Source: CAZIBG01 sp964536985 (GTDB lineage: Bacteria > Patescibacteriota > Saccharimonadia > Saccharimonadales > AWTP1-31). Taken from it: 20,489 nucleotides of DNA. The stretch is taken from the NCBI GenBank assembly GCA_964536985.1, contig CAZIBG010000019.1:1-20489 (forward strand), in the 5' to 3' direction. Positions within the stretch are counted from its first letter, which is position 1; each line of letters begins with the position of its first letter. This document shows, one piece after another, positions 12,302 to 20,415 of this stretch. The notes under the pieces were generated by a model that was not told the DNA's origin, did no database searches, and saw only the letters and a program-made list of their open reading frames with translations. Made by a program: the position numbers and the translations under genes.

Positions 12302-13315
12302 ATGATTACAGATACAAAACCCTATAAAGTAGCTTCCGAAATCCAAAAAATTATCGAGGCGGCTAACCACATTGTCGTTATTCAAGCCGATAATCCTGAT
12401 GGCGACAGCCTTGCTAGTTCGTTGGCCCTTGAGCAAATACTATCTGAACAAGGTAAAACAGTGACGATGTACTGCGGTATCGATGTAACCAGCTACTTAC
12501 ATTATCTTCCAGGATGGGATCGGGTGGTCAAAGATTTACCAGGCAATTTCGACACTGCAATCTTGGTGGACTGCTCCAGCTTGACGCTTCTTGAACAGCT
12601 CGAGAAAACGAACCAAATCGGTGCTCTCCGAACACGACCATTTATTATTCTTGATCATCATAAAGGCGAGAACGACGTCACCATCAACTGCACAGAGCTA
12701 ATCGATACCGATGCCGTTGCAACCGGAGAAGTTATCAATCTACTCGCCAAGCAACTAGGCTGGAAAATAGACAGCACCAGCGCCAATTTACTGGCCAGCT
12801 CCATCATGGCCGATTCGCTCGGACTGACCACCGAATCGACTACAGCGCGCAGTATATTTACGTTAGCCGAACTTGTAGAGCAGGGAGCAAACCTCTCGGC
12901 TCTAGAGGCACGCAGACGGGAGTTTATGACCAAGTCACGAGACATCGTTTCGTATAAAGGCGCCTTATTGCAACGGATTGAATACTTCTGCGATAACCAG
13001 TTAGCCCTAGTGGTGATACCTTGGGACGAGATCCAGACATATAGTCCGTTTTACAATCCTGCGGTATTGGCACTAGAGGAACTCCGCATGACAGATGGTG
13101 TGCGCATGGCCGTAGTACTAAAGCTGTATCCTGATGGCAAAATTACAGGCAAACTACGATGCAATTATGGCGCGCAAACAGCAGGCCAATTGGCCGAACA
13201 TTTTGGTGGTGGTGGGCACCCCAGCGCAGCTGGATTCAAAACAAATAAATGGAAGTTCGAAGAGCTAAAGAACGAACTCATAATGGTATCGAGTAAACTG
13301 CTAAACGAGAAATAA
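12302..13315 (+). CDS. DHH/DHHA1 phosphoesterase (NrnA-like nanoRNase / pAp phosphatase)
   Basis: This 337-residue protein belongs to the DHH-DHHA1 family, close to NrnA, which degrades short oligoribonucleotides and dephosphorylates pAp or cyclic dinucleotide products with Mn ions. Motif I reads ADNPDGDS (29-36), keeping D33 and D35, but the family's usual His two positions before NPDGD is Ala, with Asp next to it. Motif II is VDCSS (about 89-93), motif III LDHHKG (117-122), and the DHHA1 domain carries FGGGGHPSAAGF (301-312). It starts 25 nt after recR and ends 1 nt before cysS. Exact substrate cannot be told from sequence. Confidence 0.87.
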   Translation: MITDTKPYKVASEIQKIIEAANHIVVIQADNPDGDSLASSLALEQILSEQGKTVTMYCGIDVTSYLHYLPGWDRVVKDLPGNFDTAILVDCSSLTLLEQLEKTNQIGALRTRPFIILDHHKGENDVTINCTELIDTDAVATGEVINLLAKQLGWKIDSTSANLLASSIMADSLGLTTESTTARSIFTLAELVEQGANLSALEARRREFMTKSRDIVSYKGALLQRIEYFCDNQLALVVIPWDEIQTYSPFYNPAVLALEELRMTDGVRMAVVLKLYPDGKITGKLRCNYGAQTAGQLAEHFGGGGHPSAAGFKTNKWKFEELKNELIMVSSKLLNEK

Positions 13316-13316
13316 G

Positions 13317-14726
13317 ATGAAGTTATACAACACACTTACCCGGAGTATTGATCAATTCAAGCCACAGAGCGGCAACCATGTAAAGATGTATAGCTGTGGG
13401 CTTACAGTTTACAGTCAGCCACAAATTGGCAACTGGGTAGCCTATATTTATTCTGATGTACTGACGCGAGCACTACTGCAAAGCGGATTCGAAGTTGAAC
13501 GTGTCCAGAATATTACCGATGTTGGCCACCTGGTCAGCGACGACGATAATGGCGAAGATAAAATGCAAAAGGGCGCACGCAAAGAAGGCAAGACAGCCTG
13601 GGAAATTGCCGACAAATATATTGCCATCGCCGATGACGAAGCCTACACACAGTTAGGCCTGCTGCGACCGAACAAGTTGGTGCGGGCAACCGATTTAATC
13701 CCTGAACAAATTGCATTCGTACAAGAACTAGAAGCAAAGGGTTTTACCTACATAATTCCTAACGAAGGCGTATATTTTGATACCAGCAAGCTAAGCGATT
13801 ACGGCAAACTAGCTCAGCTAGATATTGAAGGCTTAAGGGCAGGGGCTCGAGTAATCGTTGATGGGAAAAGGAATATTACCGATTTTGCACTATGGAAATT
13901 TTCGCCCAAAGACGAACAACGAGACATGGAATGGGAGAGTCCTTTTGGAGAAGGCAACGGCATGGGATTTCCAGGGTGGCACCTAGAATGTTCGGCAATC
14001 GCTCGACAGAACCTTGGGGACCAACTTGATCTTCATACCGGTGGAATTGATCATATTCCTGTTCACCACACAAACGAGATCGCTCAGACTGAAGCGGTAA
14101 CTGGCAAACAGTTTGTGCGTCACTGGTTCCATAATAACTTCATAAAAGTAAACAATACCAAGCTATCCAAATCTCTTGGTAATAGCTACACGTTACAAGA
14201 TATCCAAGATAAGGGTTTTAGCCTTGATGCTCTCAAAACCTTGGTCCTATCCAGCCATTATCGAACTGAAGGTAACTTTTCCTGGGAGATCCTCGAAGCT
14301 GCTCAAAACCGTCTCAACAAATGGCGAGCAGCGATGGATCTTTTATGGCAAGAGGACGTCGCGGCAGACAAAGACTTCAATAGTCAGGTCTACGCCGACA
14401 AGATTACGGCCGCCTTGCAGGATGACCTCAATACCCCGCAGGCTCTTACTGTTATCGACGAAGCAGTCTCAACACTTGAACAACTCCACGTTAACGCAGT
14501 AGCCATCCAGGCGTTTGCTGATAGCGTCAAAGAACAGCTTGGTATTGATTTGCTTGCTGGAAAATCAGATATTACTGATGACCAAAAAACTATACTTTTA
14601 CAACGCAGCGTTGCAAGAGAAGCCAAGAACTGGGCGGAATCCGATAGCCTTCGTGATCAATTGCTCAGCGAAGGGATTACTGTGCGGGACGTAGGGTCGG
14701 GACAAGTATGGAATCGAACCTATTAG
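13317..14726 (+). CDS. cysS: Cysteinyl-tRNA synthetase, CPR-type
   Basis: This 469-residue class I enzyme charges tRNA-Cys. Zinc ligands are kept: C27 in MYSCGLTVY, C225 in GWHLECSA, H250 and E254 in HHTNE. The KMSKS loop is KLSKS (282-286). The HIGH signature reads QIGN (36-39), so both histidines are changed, although the second position is commonly Asn in CPR relatives. The NITDVGHLVSDDDNGEDKMQKGARKEGKTAWEIA segment (about 62-95) is characteristic of CPR-type enzymes as I know them. The C-terminal domain (about 350-469) is of normal length. The start is 1 nt after the stop of the DHH phosphoesterase gene, implying translational coupling. Confidence 0.95.
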   Translation: MKLYNTLTRSIDQFKPQSGNHVKMYSCGLTVYSQPQIGNWVAYIYSDVLTRALLQSGFEVERVQNITDVGHLVSDDDNGEDKMQKGARKEGKTAWEIADKYIAIADDEAYTQLGLLRPNKLVRATDLIPEQIAFVQELEAKGFTYIIPNEGVYFDTSKLSDYGKLAQLDIEGLRAGARVIVDGKRNITDFALWKFSPKDEQRDMEWESPFGEGNGMGFPGWHLECSAIARQNLGDQLDLHTGGIDHIPVHHTNEIAQTEAVTGKQFVRHWFHNNFIKVNNTKLSKSLGNSYTLQDIQDKGFSLDALKTLVLSSHYRTEGNFSWEILEAAQNRLNKWRAAMDLLWQEDVAADKDFNSQVYADKITAALQDDLNTPQALTVIDEAVSTLEQLHVNAVAIQAFADSVKEQLGIDLLAGKSDITDDQKTILLQRSVAREAKNWAESDSLRDQLLSEGITVRDVGSGQVWNRTY

Positions 14727-14730
14727 CAGT

Positions 14731-15006
14731 CTATTGTTGCTCTGCATGAGCAGCATCAACAGCATCAACTACAAATTCAAGGATACCTAGGCCGTTTTTG
14801 TCGGCTTCATACCAGCTATCGTTCATAACATCTTCACAAAGATCTTTTTCGGTCTCACAGAGGCTTTCATCGTCAGCAGCATAAAGGTTAAGGATATAGT
14901 CAACCATAGCAGAGCGATCACCTGCCAGATATAAGTCATGGGTGTCGGTGATTATCCGGATTGTGTCGGCTTGAATTTGTTCCTGAGAACGTAGTGTATC
15001 TAACAT
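14731..15006 (-). CDS. Small acidic hypothetical protein
   Basis: This 91-residue protein is very acidic (about a quarter Asp and Glu) and appears helical, with no signal peptide or membrane span. I do not recognise it. The frame is supported by a perfect consensus promoter placed 8 nt before ATG 15006 and by the tight convergent end with cysS (4 nt apart). Strong leaderless expression is expected. Confidence 0.65.
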   Translation of the reverse strand: MLDTLRSQEQIQADTIRIITDTHDLYLAGDRSAMVDYILNLYAADDESLCETEKDLCEDVMNDSWYEADKNGLGILEFVVDAVDAAHAEQQ

Positions 15007-15014
15007 AGATAAGT

Positions 15015-15043
15015 ATTATACTACTTATAATACTTAATGTCAA
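15015..15043 (-). promoter_or_regulatory. Perfect consensus promoter, TTGACA-N17-TATAAT
   Basis: On the minus strand TTGACA (15038-15043) and TATAAT (15015-15020) have the ideal 17-nt spacer. The -10 ends 8 nt before ATG 15006, so the mRNA would be leaderless or nearly so. Confidence 0.8.
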
Positions 15044-15055
15044 ATATATTGTTTT

Positions 15056-16132
15056 CTATGCTGCTTCGATTTTCTCTATGCGGTGGTTGTAGTAGTCTTT
15101 AAATAAAATGCGCATGCATGCGGCAAGTGGGATAGCTACAAATCCGCCTATCAGTCCACCAAGGCCAATACCGCAAAGCGCTGCGATAAAGACCAGCAAC
15201 GGCGTAAGTTCATTCTTACGGGATTGAATAATTGGCTGAATAGTGACGTTTTCTATCTGCTGATAGATAAGGAAGAATACTGCCATGGCAATTGCCAAGG
15301 GGAACGATGTAAGTGCACAGACTAAAACTACTATTGCGGCACCCAAGGTGTTTCCAATCATTGGAATTAGGCCTGTTAGGGCAATAATGCCGGCCAAACC
15401 TATGGCATTTATGGAAACGTCAAAGATGGTGCTCATAACTAACATCGCAACCAGCGCAAAGAATGATGCAATAGAAGCGATCAACAGTTGGCCGTTAACA
15501 TAGTTAGTGACCACGCTATACATCTTCGAGGCTATCTCGCGCCGGTGAGCACGCTTTTTCTTAGCCTGGAGTCTCATAATGGTTTCGAACCACATAGGGC
15601 CTTCTACAAGCATCATGAAGGTCATAACCAATACTGCAACGGTAGATACTAGACCACTACCAATTCTACTTGCCGTAGAAAGCACCGGTTGTGGTAGATC
15701 TTTGAGCCTCGAACGCATGTCGGTAGCAATATTATCTACAGTCTCCTCTAGACCATATTTGTTAACGACACGACCTAGTCCTGTGTTTTCATCCTGAATG
15801 CTCTCGATAGTATTAGGCAGGGTAGAAATAAAATCTCGTGTCTGACTAAACAGCGGTGGCACGACGGCCATAATAAATCCAGAAAGTATAATCAATACAC
15901 TGATATAAGCAATACCGGTGGCGGCAGCACGGCTCTTGATACGTAGCTTCTTACTGATCCAACTGACAGCTGGATTAAGAGCCAGCGCCAAGAAAAACGC
16001 AAAAAAGATTAACGTCAGCGGGTGCGCAATATTCATTACGAATTTAAAGCCTAAAAAGGTGGCGGCTATGATTAAAATGATTCGAATTACTGTTCGATTA
16101 GAAACGGTTACTGCAAGAGGTTTATCTTTCAT
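15056..16132 (-). CDS. AI-2E/PerM family membrane transporter
   Basis: This 358-residue integral membrane protein belongs to the AI-2E transporter (PerM/YdiK) family. It has an N-terminal pair of hydrophobic spans (about 13-55), one at about 70-92, a periplasmic-type loop, then a group of spans from about 155 to 345, as in the family. The conserved stretch LIPMIGNTLGAAIVVLVCAL (about 255-274) and the ending GIGLGGLIGGFVAIPLAACMRIL are recognisable. Substrates of this family range from autoinducer-2 to ions, so no substrate is assigned. It starts 2 nt after the stop of the upstream GT4 gene and is the last gene of that operon. Confidence 0.88.
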   Translation of the reverse strand: MKDKPLAVTVSNRTVIRIILIIAATFLGFKFVMNIAHPLTLIFFAFFLALALNPAVSWISKKLRIKSRAAATGIAYISVLIILSGFIMAVVPPLFSQTRDFISTLPNTIESIQDENTGLGRVVNKYGLEETVDNIATDMRSRLKDLPQPVLSTASRIGSGLVSTVAVLVMTFMMLVEGPMWFETIMRLQAKKKRAHRREIASKMYSVVTNYVNGQLLIASIASFFALVAMLVMSTIFDVSINAIGLAGIIALTGLIPMIGNTLGAAIVVLVCALTSFPLAIAMAVFFLIYQQIENVTIQPIIQSRKNELTPLLVFIAALCGIGLGGLIGGFVAIPLAACMRILFKDYYNHRIEKIEAA

Positions 16133-16134
16133 AG

Positions 16135-17423
16135 TTATACCTTACCATGTTTATTTATTGCTTGTGTATACACCTCGAGGATGCGCGGACCTATATAAAT
16201 TATATCGAACTGCCTGATTCGTTGCTTTTGGGCATCTTGGAATTGCTGACGAAGCTGCGAACTCGAAAGAAGTTGATCTATTCTACTGGCCATTGTCTTG
16301 GTGTCTTTAGGATTAACCAGTGCCTCGAGCGTATCGGCCAGTACAAAACGATAGCCAGGATTGTTGCCGCCGAGCACCACTCCCGCACCGGAGGCAATAG
16401 CCTCCACCACGACAATACCAAAACTCTCACCGCCCAAGCTTGGCAAGACCACGACATCGCTGCTAGCAAAGTAATTAGCCTTCTGGGACTCCGATATCTG
16501 TCCGGCAAAAACTACTTTTTCGGTAAGTTTATGACGATGGACAAATCGCTTGAGCCGTCGTTTCTGGGGGCCACTCCCCACAATAATGCAGCGCTGCTGT
16601 TCAAATTTTCCAGTTTGGCTTAGCAGAGCAATTGCTTTTAGGAGTTCCTTGGCTCCTTTACGGGGAACGAGTCGTCCTAAGAATAATACGTTTTGTTTGC
16701 CGTTAATTATCTCGGGCATTGGTAGCCCCGAGGCAAAGTTAGAGAGGTTAACAGCGTTAGGCACGACGCTGGAATGGATACCCATTACTTTGCCGGCAAA
16801 TTGCTGGGCGGCGTCAGATACCGACACCACTTGGTCAAATCGCCTCAAACTTTTTGCCAAAATTTTGGAAAGTAACCACGAACCAACTCGCTGAATATNN
16901 NNNNNNNNNNNNNNNNNNNNNNNNNNNNNNNNNNNNNNNNNNNNNNNNNNNNNNNNNNNNNNNNNNNNNNNNNNNNNNNNNNNNNNNNNNNNNNNNNNCT
17001 CAAACTTTTTGCCAAAATTTTGGAAAGTAACCACGAACCAACTCGCTGAATATGGCCATAGGGTAGGATATGGAAGGTGCCAATAATGGCCGTGGATTCA
17101 GGCGCTTCTGAGATTAACTTTCCGGCAAACTGCGGGCTATAGGGCATTTGAATATGCAACACATCGAACTTCTGCTCCGCCAAAAATACCCGCAACTTTT
17201 TACGCGATACGGGCAATGGAATAGATAACTTATTTCGATTGAAACGAACTTTAATATTGTGGCTGAGGCTATGAATATTTGGTATGTCCGTACGTTTAGT
17301 GTGCCCAGCTAAGTAGTGGACATCGTGTCCTTGTGCTGTAAGCCATCTACCAATTGTCAGAACGTATTGTTGAACTCCGTCCGGAGCGTCAAGCGTGTCA
17401 TCCAGTACTAAGCCAATTTTCAT
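16135..17423 (-). CDS. GT4 family glycosyltransferase (PimA-like), split by an assembly gap
   Basis: This is a GT-B fold, GT4 family glycosyltransferase that transfers sugars from nucleotide donors, probably in glycolipid or surface polysaccharide synthesis. The N-terminal half reads MKIGLVLDDTLDAPDGVQQYVLTIGRWLTAQGHDVHYLAG. The C-terminal half has VLFLGRLVPRKGAKELLKAI and the donor-binding E-x7-E motif in GESFGIVVVEAIASG. It is interrupted by 100 N (16899-16998) flanked by an exact 55-bp repeat. Joining the flanks with one repeat copy gives 1134 nt, a continuous 377-codon frame, the same length as the neighbouring GT4. The gene is therefore very likely intact in the organism. Its start overlaps the stop of the upstream GT4 gene by 4 nt (ATGA). 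Confidence 0.88.
16844..16898. repeat. Left copy of a 55-bp duplication flanking the N gap
   Basis: Identical to 16999-17053. The most likely reading is two contig ends that overlap by 55 bp but were scaffolded with an arbitrary gap instead of being merged. Confidence 0.92.
16899..16998. other. Scaffold gap (100 N)
   Basis: Exactly 100 N, a conventional placeholder for a gap of unknown size. Because the flanking 55 bp are identical, the true gap is probably negative and no sequence is missing. Confidence 0.97.
16999..17053. repeat. Right copy of the 55-bp duplication flanking the N gap
   Basis: Identical to 16844-16898. In the protein both copies encode the same segment IQRVGSWLLSKILAKSL. 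Confidence 0.92.
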
Positions 17424-18553
17424 GCCACCGCCTTATGTTTCTTGATAGCCTGTTTATATATAGCCTCATACTGATCAACAACGTGCTGGTAGTCGAACTG
17501 CTTCACGTAATTCTGGGCCCAGTCCAGCCAAAGCTTTCGTAGTTCTTGGTCATAAAGCATTAACTCCAGTCGCTGCGAGAAGTCTACGGTCTGTTCCGGT
17601 CCCACTAGACTTAATCTACCTCGGCCCATCATTACACTGGCATAACCAGGGTTATTACCGGCAACCGTCACGGCACCAGCCGCCATGGCCTCCAGCAAGA
17701 CAATGCCAAAGCTTTCGCCGTATAAAGCAGGGCTACAGTAGACATCTGCTGTTTGCAGTAATTCTACTTTTTCATCTTCCGTGACCCATCCTCTAAAAGA
17801 AACGTCTGGGACATTGAACTTTGTTATATAGGCTTCTAGGCTTGTGCGAAGATCGCCGTTTCCGGCAATAATTAGCTCCACATCATCATGGTTCTGTCGC
17901 AGATGAGCGTAGGCTTTCAGCAGGTGTTTCACGCCTTTGCGCTTTTCCAACCTCCCGACATACAAAATCTTCTTAGGTGCGGTTCTTTTTACTTTCTTGG
18001 TCGGAACATAATCGGCCAATCGTATGCCATTTGGAATTACCGTGATTTCTGCCGTCGGTACGTAAATATGAGCCGTGGCCTCAGCCACAGAAGAAACCGC
18101 CGTTAAGGCGTGCATATGTGTGTTCATGTATCGAGCAACCGGCTTCATAAGTTTTTGATAGGACTTGCTAAGCATATCTTCGGGGAAAGTAGCATGCATA
18201 GTGGCCACGTTAGCGACTTTTGATCGCGACAATAATTGCACTCCTATTACAGGAACTCCGGGTTCGTGAAAGTGCAACACATCAAAGTTATGCTCTTCGA
18301 GCATGGCATCAAGTTTTTCGTTGGAGACGCTTATTCCAACATCACTTTTAGTGGCAAAAGGGGTGTTTAGTTCGGCCGAGCCACCGATCAGTATGGTATT
18401 AGCGGGAACTTGCTCGGGCATAACTCGCGGCTTGGGAGCAATGACTCTTACATAATGTCCGCGCTTCTCTAGGTCTATGGCCAGTTCACGAATAATCGAC
18501 TGCACGCCGCCAGGACGAAAGTAGTTATAGGGGCAGATTAAACCAATACGCAT
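17420..18553 (-). CDS. GT4 family glycosyltransferase (PimA-like mannosyltransferase type)
   Basis: This 377-residue protein is a GT-B fold GT4 glycosyltransferase similar to PimA-type enzymes. The N-terminus MRIGLICPYNYFRPGGVQSIIRELAIDLEKRGHYVRVIAPKP has the PGGV loop (14-17). The C-terminal domain has ILYVGRLEKRKGVKHLLKAY (about 195-214) and the E-x7-E motif in GESFGIVLLEAMAAGAV (about 284-300). No membrane span is evident; such enzymes act at the inner face of the membrane. It opens a three-gene operon with the second GT4 (4-nt overlap) and the AI-2E-type protein. An extended -10 box lies 7 nt before ATG 18553. Acceptor and donor cannot be named from sequence. Confidence 0.9.
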   Translation of the reverse strand: MRIGLICPYNYFRPGGVQSIIRELAIDLEKRGHYVRVIAPKPRVMPEQVPANTILIGGSAELNTPFATKSDVGISVSNEKLDAMLEEHNFDVLHFHEPGVPVIGVQLLSRSKVANVATMHATFPEDMLSKSYQKLMKPVARYMNTHMHALTAVSSVAEATAHIYVPTAEITVIPNGIRLADYVPTKKVKRTAPKKILYVGRLEKRKGVKHLLKAYAHLRQNHDDVELIIAGNGDLRTSLEAYITKFNVPDVSFRGWVTEDEKVELLQTADVYCSPALYGESFGIVLLEAMAAGAVTVAGNNPGYASVMMGRGRLSLVGPEQTVDFSQRLELMLYDQELRKLWLDWAQNYVKQFDYQHVVDQYEAIYKQAIKKHKAVA

Positions 18554-18560
18554 TTAAACT

Positions 18561-18569
18561 AGTATACCA
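18561..18569 (-). promoter_or_regulatory. Extended -10 promoter of the GT4 operon
   Basis: On the minus strand TG-G-TATACT, hexamer at 18561-18566, ends 7 nt before ATG 18553, predicting a leaderless operon mRNA. There is no clear -35 box. Confidence 0.5.
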
Positions 18570-18579
18570 TTACTGGTGC

Positions 18580-19512
18580 TTATGGTTGCTGGGCAAGGAG
18601 ACGTTTGAGCTTTGGAGGGATAAAAGCACTGGCCGCTTTGGCGTCGGCAATAACCGTCGGTCCATGATTCTTAAATGAAGTATTAATCATGGTGACTTTG
18701 TTGTAAACGATATTCAAATGTTGCTCGACAATGTGATTATCAAAGTAACGATCTTCGGCGACTCCGATATGGTAAACCGGCAGGTCTACAGCCGGCTGCA
18801 ACAAATCCATTTTGAACATACTAACTGCTGTATCCATGTAAGTACGGATATCATTAATCTGCCAAAGATGAATCTCGAAATCGATACGACGCTTACGCTC
18901 GGCTTCGTCAGCATCCTTCATCTTTACATTCTTGTCGGCGACCATATTATAGGTAGCCCTGATTAAACTAGGACGCAAGGCAATCTTCTTGCCGATATAG
19001 GCCGGTAATCGATTAGAGAAGAAGCTAGCACCATAGCGCAACATGTAGAAATTTCGCTTAGTAAAGATAAACTCTTCATGATGTACAAAGCCAACCACAC
19101 TGACCAGCAAGTTAACTTTGGACTTAAGCTCTGGGCAGCGTTGTAACATCCGAGTGGTGATGGCAAAGCCCAGTGACATAGAAACGATAGTAACTTTCTT
19201 CCGCTTATAGCGCATCTTCACAAATGCCGCTAAATAATCAGCCAGGTTGTCCATGCTTGGCTTCATGCCGATCTTGTAAAACGTTTCCATGCCGCCAAAA
19301 CCAGGAAGGTCTGGCATGGTGACACTACCATATTTATTAAGAACCTCCATGACGCCAAACTGTCGTTCGAGGCTGGCATGGTGACCGTACACAAACAAGA
19401 TATTGCGACTCTTGCCTTTAGGGGCGGGCATATGCAGCATCCGGCCCTCGAGGCCGTTCATAGTTAACGGCACAATACAATCGGCCGGGTCTTTTGGAGT
19501 TGTTTTAGGCAT
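18580..19512 (-). CDS. Alpha/beta hydrolase fold protein
   Basis: This 310-residue protein has the alpha/beta hydrolase fold. Landmarks, numbered from ATG 19512, are ILFVYGHHASLERQFG (38-53, oxyanion region), PDLPGFGGMETF (67-78), the nucleophile elbow VSMSLGF with S113 (the first Gly of GxSxG is Ser), VAEDRYFDNH with candidate acids D254 or D258, and H283 in FKNHGPTV. So a full Ser-Asp-His triad is plausible. The frame is open up to a TTG at 19548, but that TTG is the first codon-like triplet of a TTGGCA -35 box. With TACATT 17 nt further on and ending 7 nt before ATG 19512, the shorter start is better supported. Substrate unknown. Confidence 0.8.
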   Translation of the reverse strand: MPKTTPKDPADCIVPLTMNGLEGRMLHMPAPKGKSRNILFVYGHHASLERQFGVMEVLNKYGSVTMPDLPGFGGMETFYKIGMKPSMDNLADYLAAFVKMRYKRKKVTIVSMSLGFAITTRMLQRCPELKSKVNLLVSVVGFVHHEEFIFTKRNFYMLRYGASFFSNRLPAYIGKKIALRPSLIRATYNMVADKNVKMKDADEAERKRRIDFEIHLWQINDIRTYMDTAVSMFKMDLLQPAVDLPVYHIGVAEDRYFDNHIVEQHLNIVYNKVTMINTSFKNHGPTVIADAKAASAFIPPKLKRLLAQQP

Positions 19513-19519
19513 TGATAAA

Positions 19520-19548
19520 AATGTACAGGTATTCTGATCTGTTGCCAA
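19520..19548 (-). promoter_or_regulatory. Promoter of the alpha/beta hydrolase gene
   Basis: TTGGCA (19543-19548), a 17-nt spacer, and TACATT (19520-19525) on the minus strand, ending 7 nt before ATG 19512. This argues for a leaderless start and against the upstream TTG start. Confidence 0.6.
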
Positions 19549-19585
19549 GCGTAAAATAAATCAAACAACAGAGGATCACTCGTCG

Positions 19586-19591
19586 TATACT
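19586..19591 (+). promoter_or_regulatory. Candidate -10 box of the VanY-type gene
   Basis: TATACT ends 6 nt before ATG 19598, again predicting a leaderless transcript. No good -35 box is seen. Confidence 0.42.
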
Positions 19592-19597
19592 ATTACT

Positions 19598-20359
19598 ATG
19601 TTTAAAAGCTCACGAATACGCTGGCTAATCGTAGTCCTAATTATCATCGGCTCATGCATTGTAGTCAAAAGTTGGGTAGACGGCTTCCTTGAAAATTGGA
19701 GGAGTCCAACCAACGCCCGCGAAACATCTACCGTGCAGACGTTCAACAAAAAACAGCTATCGATAGATGATCCGGCTAGCATGTGGGTAGTCGTAAATAA
19801 AAAGCGTCAGCTAAAACCAAAGGAGTATGCTCCAGCCGATCTGGTAACGCCAAATGTAGCCTTACGATCGGCACCCACTACCGACGAGATGCAGATGAGG
19901 AAAGAAGCAGCCGGAGCGCTTGAACAAATGTTCGCAGCCGCTAAGGCAGATGGCATTAACTTGCTGATGGCCAGTGGCTATAGACCTTACTCATTACAGG
20001 CAAGCGTCTACAACAGATACGTTAAAAATGATGGTCAAGCATCCGCAGACAGCCAGAGTGCCAGGCCAGGGCATAGCGAACATCAAACGGGGCTTGCTGT
20101 AGACGTGGGAGGAACTAACCGAGTCTGCGAAATCCAAGACTGCTTTGCGGATACACCCGAGGCAAAATGGGTGGCAGCCAACGGCTATAAATACGGCTAC
20201 ATTGTTCGCTACCAAAAAGATACACGTTCAACAGTTGGATATATATACGAGCCATGGCATATCCGCTACGTTGGCAAGCTACTAGCAGCAGAATTGCGTC
20301 AACAAAAAAATCCTCCGCTAGAGACATTCTTTGGGCTAGAAGCCGCTACAGATTACTAG
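19598..20359 (+). CDS. VanY-type D-alanyl-D-alanine carboxypeptidase (peptidase M15B)
   Basis: This 253-residue protein is a membrane-anchored zinc peptidase of the VanY/DdcY group, which trims the terminal D-Ala from peptidoglycan stem peptides. Residues 9-23 form a signal-anchor (WLIVVLIIIGSCIVV). The catalytic domain (about 85-235) has SGYRP (126-130), the zinc motif H162 to D169 in SEHQTGLAVD, and EPWH (218-221), with E218 as catalytic base and H221 as third ligand. Length and motifs are complete. Two cysteines near 177 and 182 could form a disulfide. It stands alone, divergent from the hydrolase gene, and is followed by tRNA-Gln. Confidence 0.92.
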   Translation: MFKSSRIRWLIVVLIIIGSCIVVKSWVDGFLENWRSPTNARETSTVQTFNKKQLSIDDPASMWVVVNKKRQLKPKEYAPADLVTPNVALRSAPTTDEMQMRKEAAGALEQMFAAAKADGINLLMASGYRPYSLQASVYNRYVKNDGQASADSQSARPGHSEHQTGLAVDVGGTNRVCEIQDCFADTPEAKWVAANGYKYGYIVRYQKDTRSTVGYIYEPWHIRYVGKLLAAELRQQKNPPLETFFGLEAATDY

Positions 20360-20364
20360 CAGCA

Positions 20365-20393
20365 TTGTAACTTCGGTGGATTTGTATTAAAAT
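20365..20393 (+). promoter_or_regulatory. Candidate promoter of tRNA-Gln
   Basis: TTGTAA (20365-20370), a 17-nt spacer and TAAAAT (20388-20393). A start near 20400 would leave a 16-nt 5' leader before the tRNA. Confidence 0.42.
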
Positions 20394-20415
20394 CTATCTG
20401 TTATAGGTCAGACAG

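Noticed and set aside
16135..17423. Two separate truncated glycosyltransferases or a tandem duplication
   Set aside because: The duplicated 55 bp abuts exactly 100 N on both sides and merging restores an intact frame of the expected length, so an assembly artefact is the simpler explanation.
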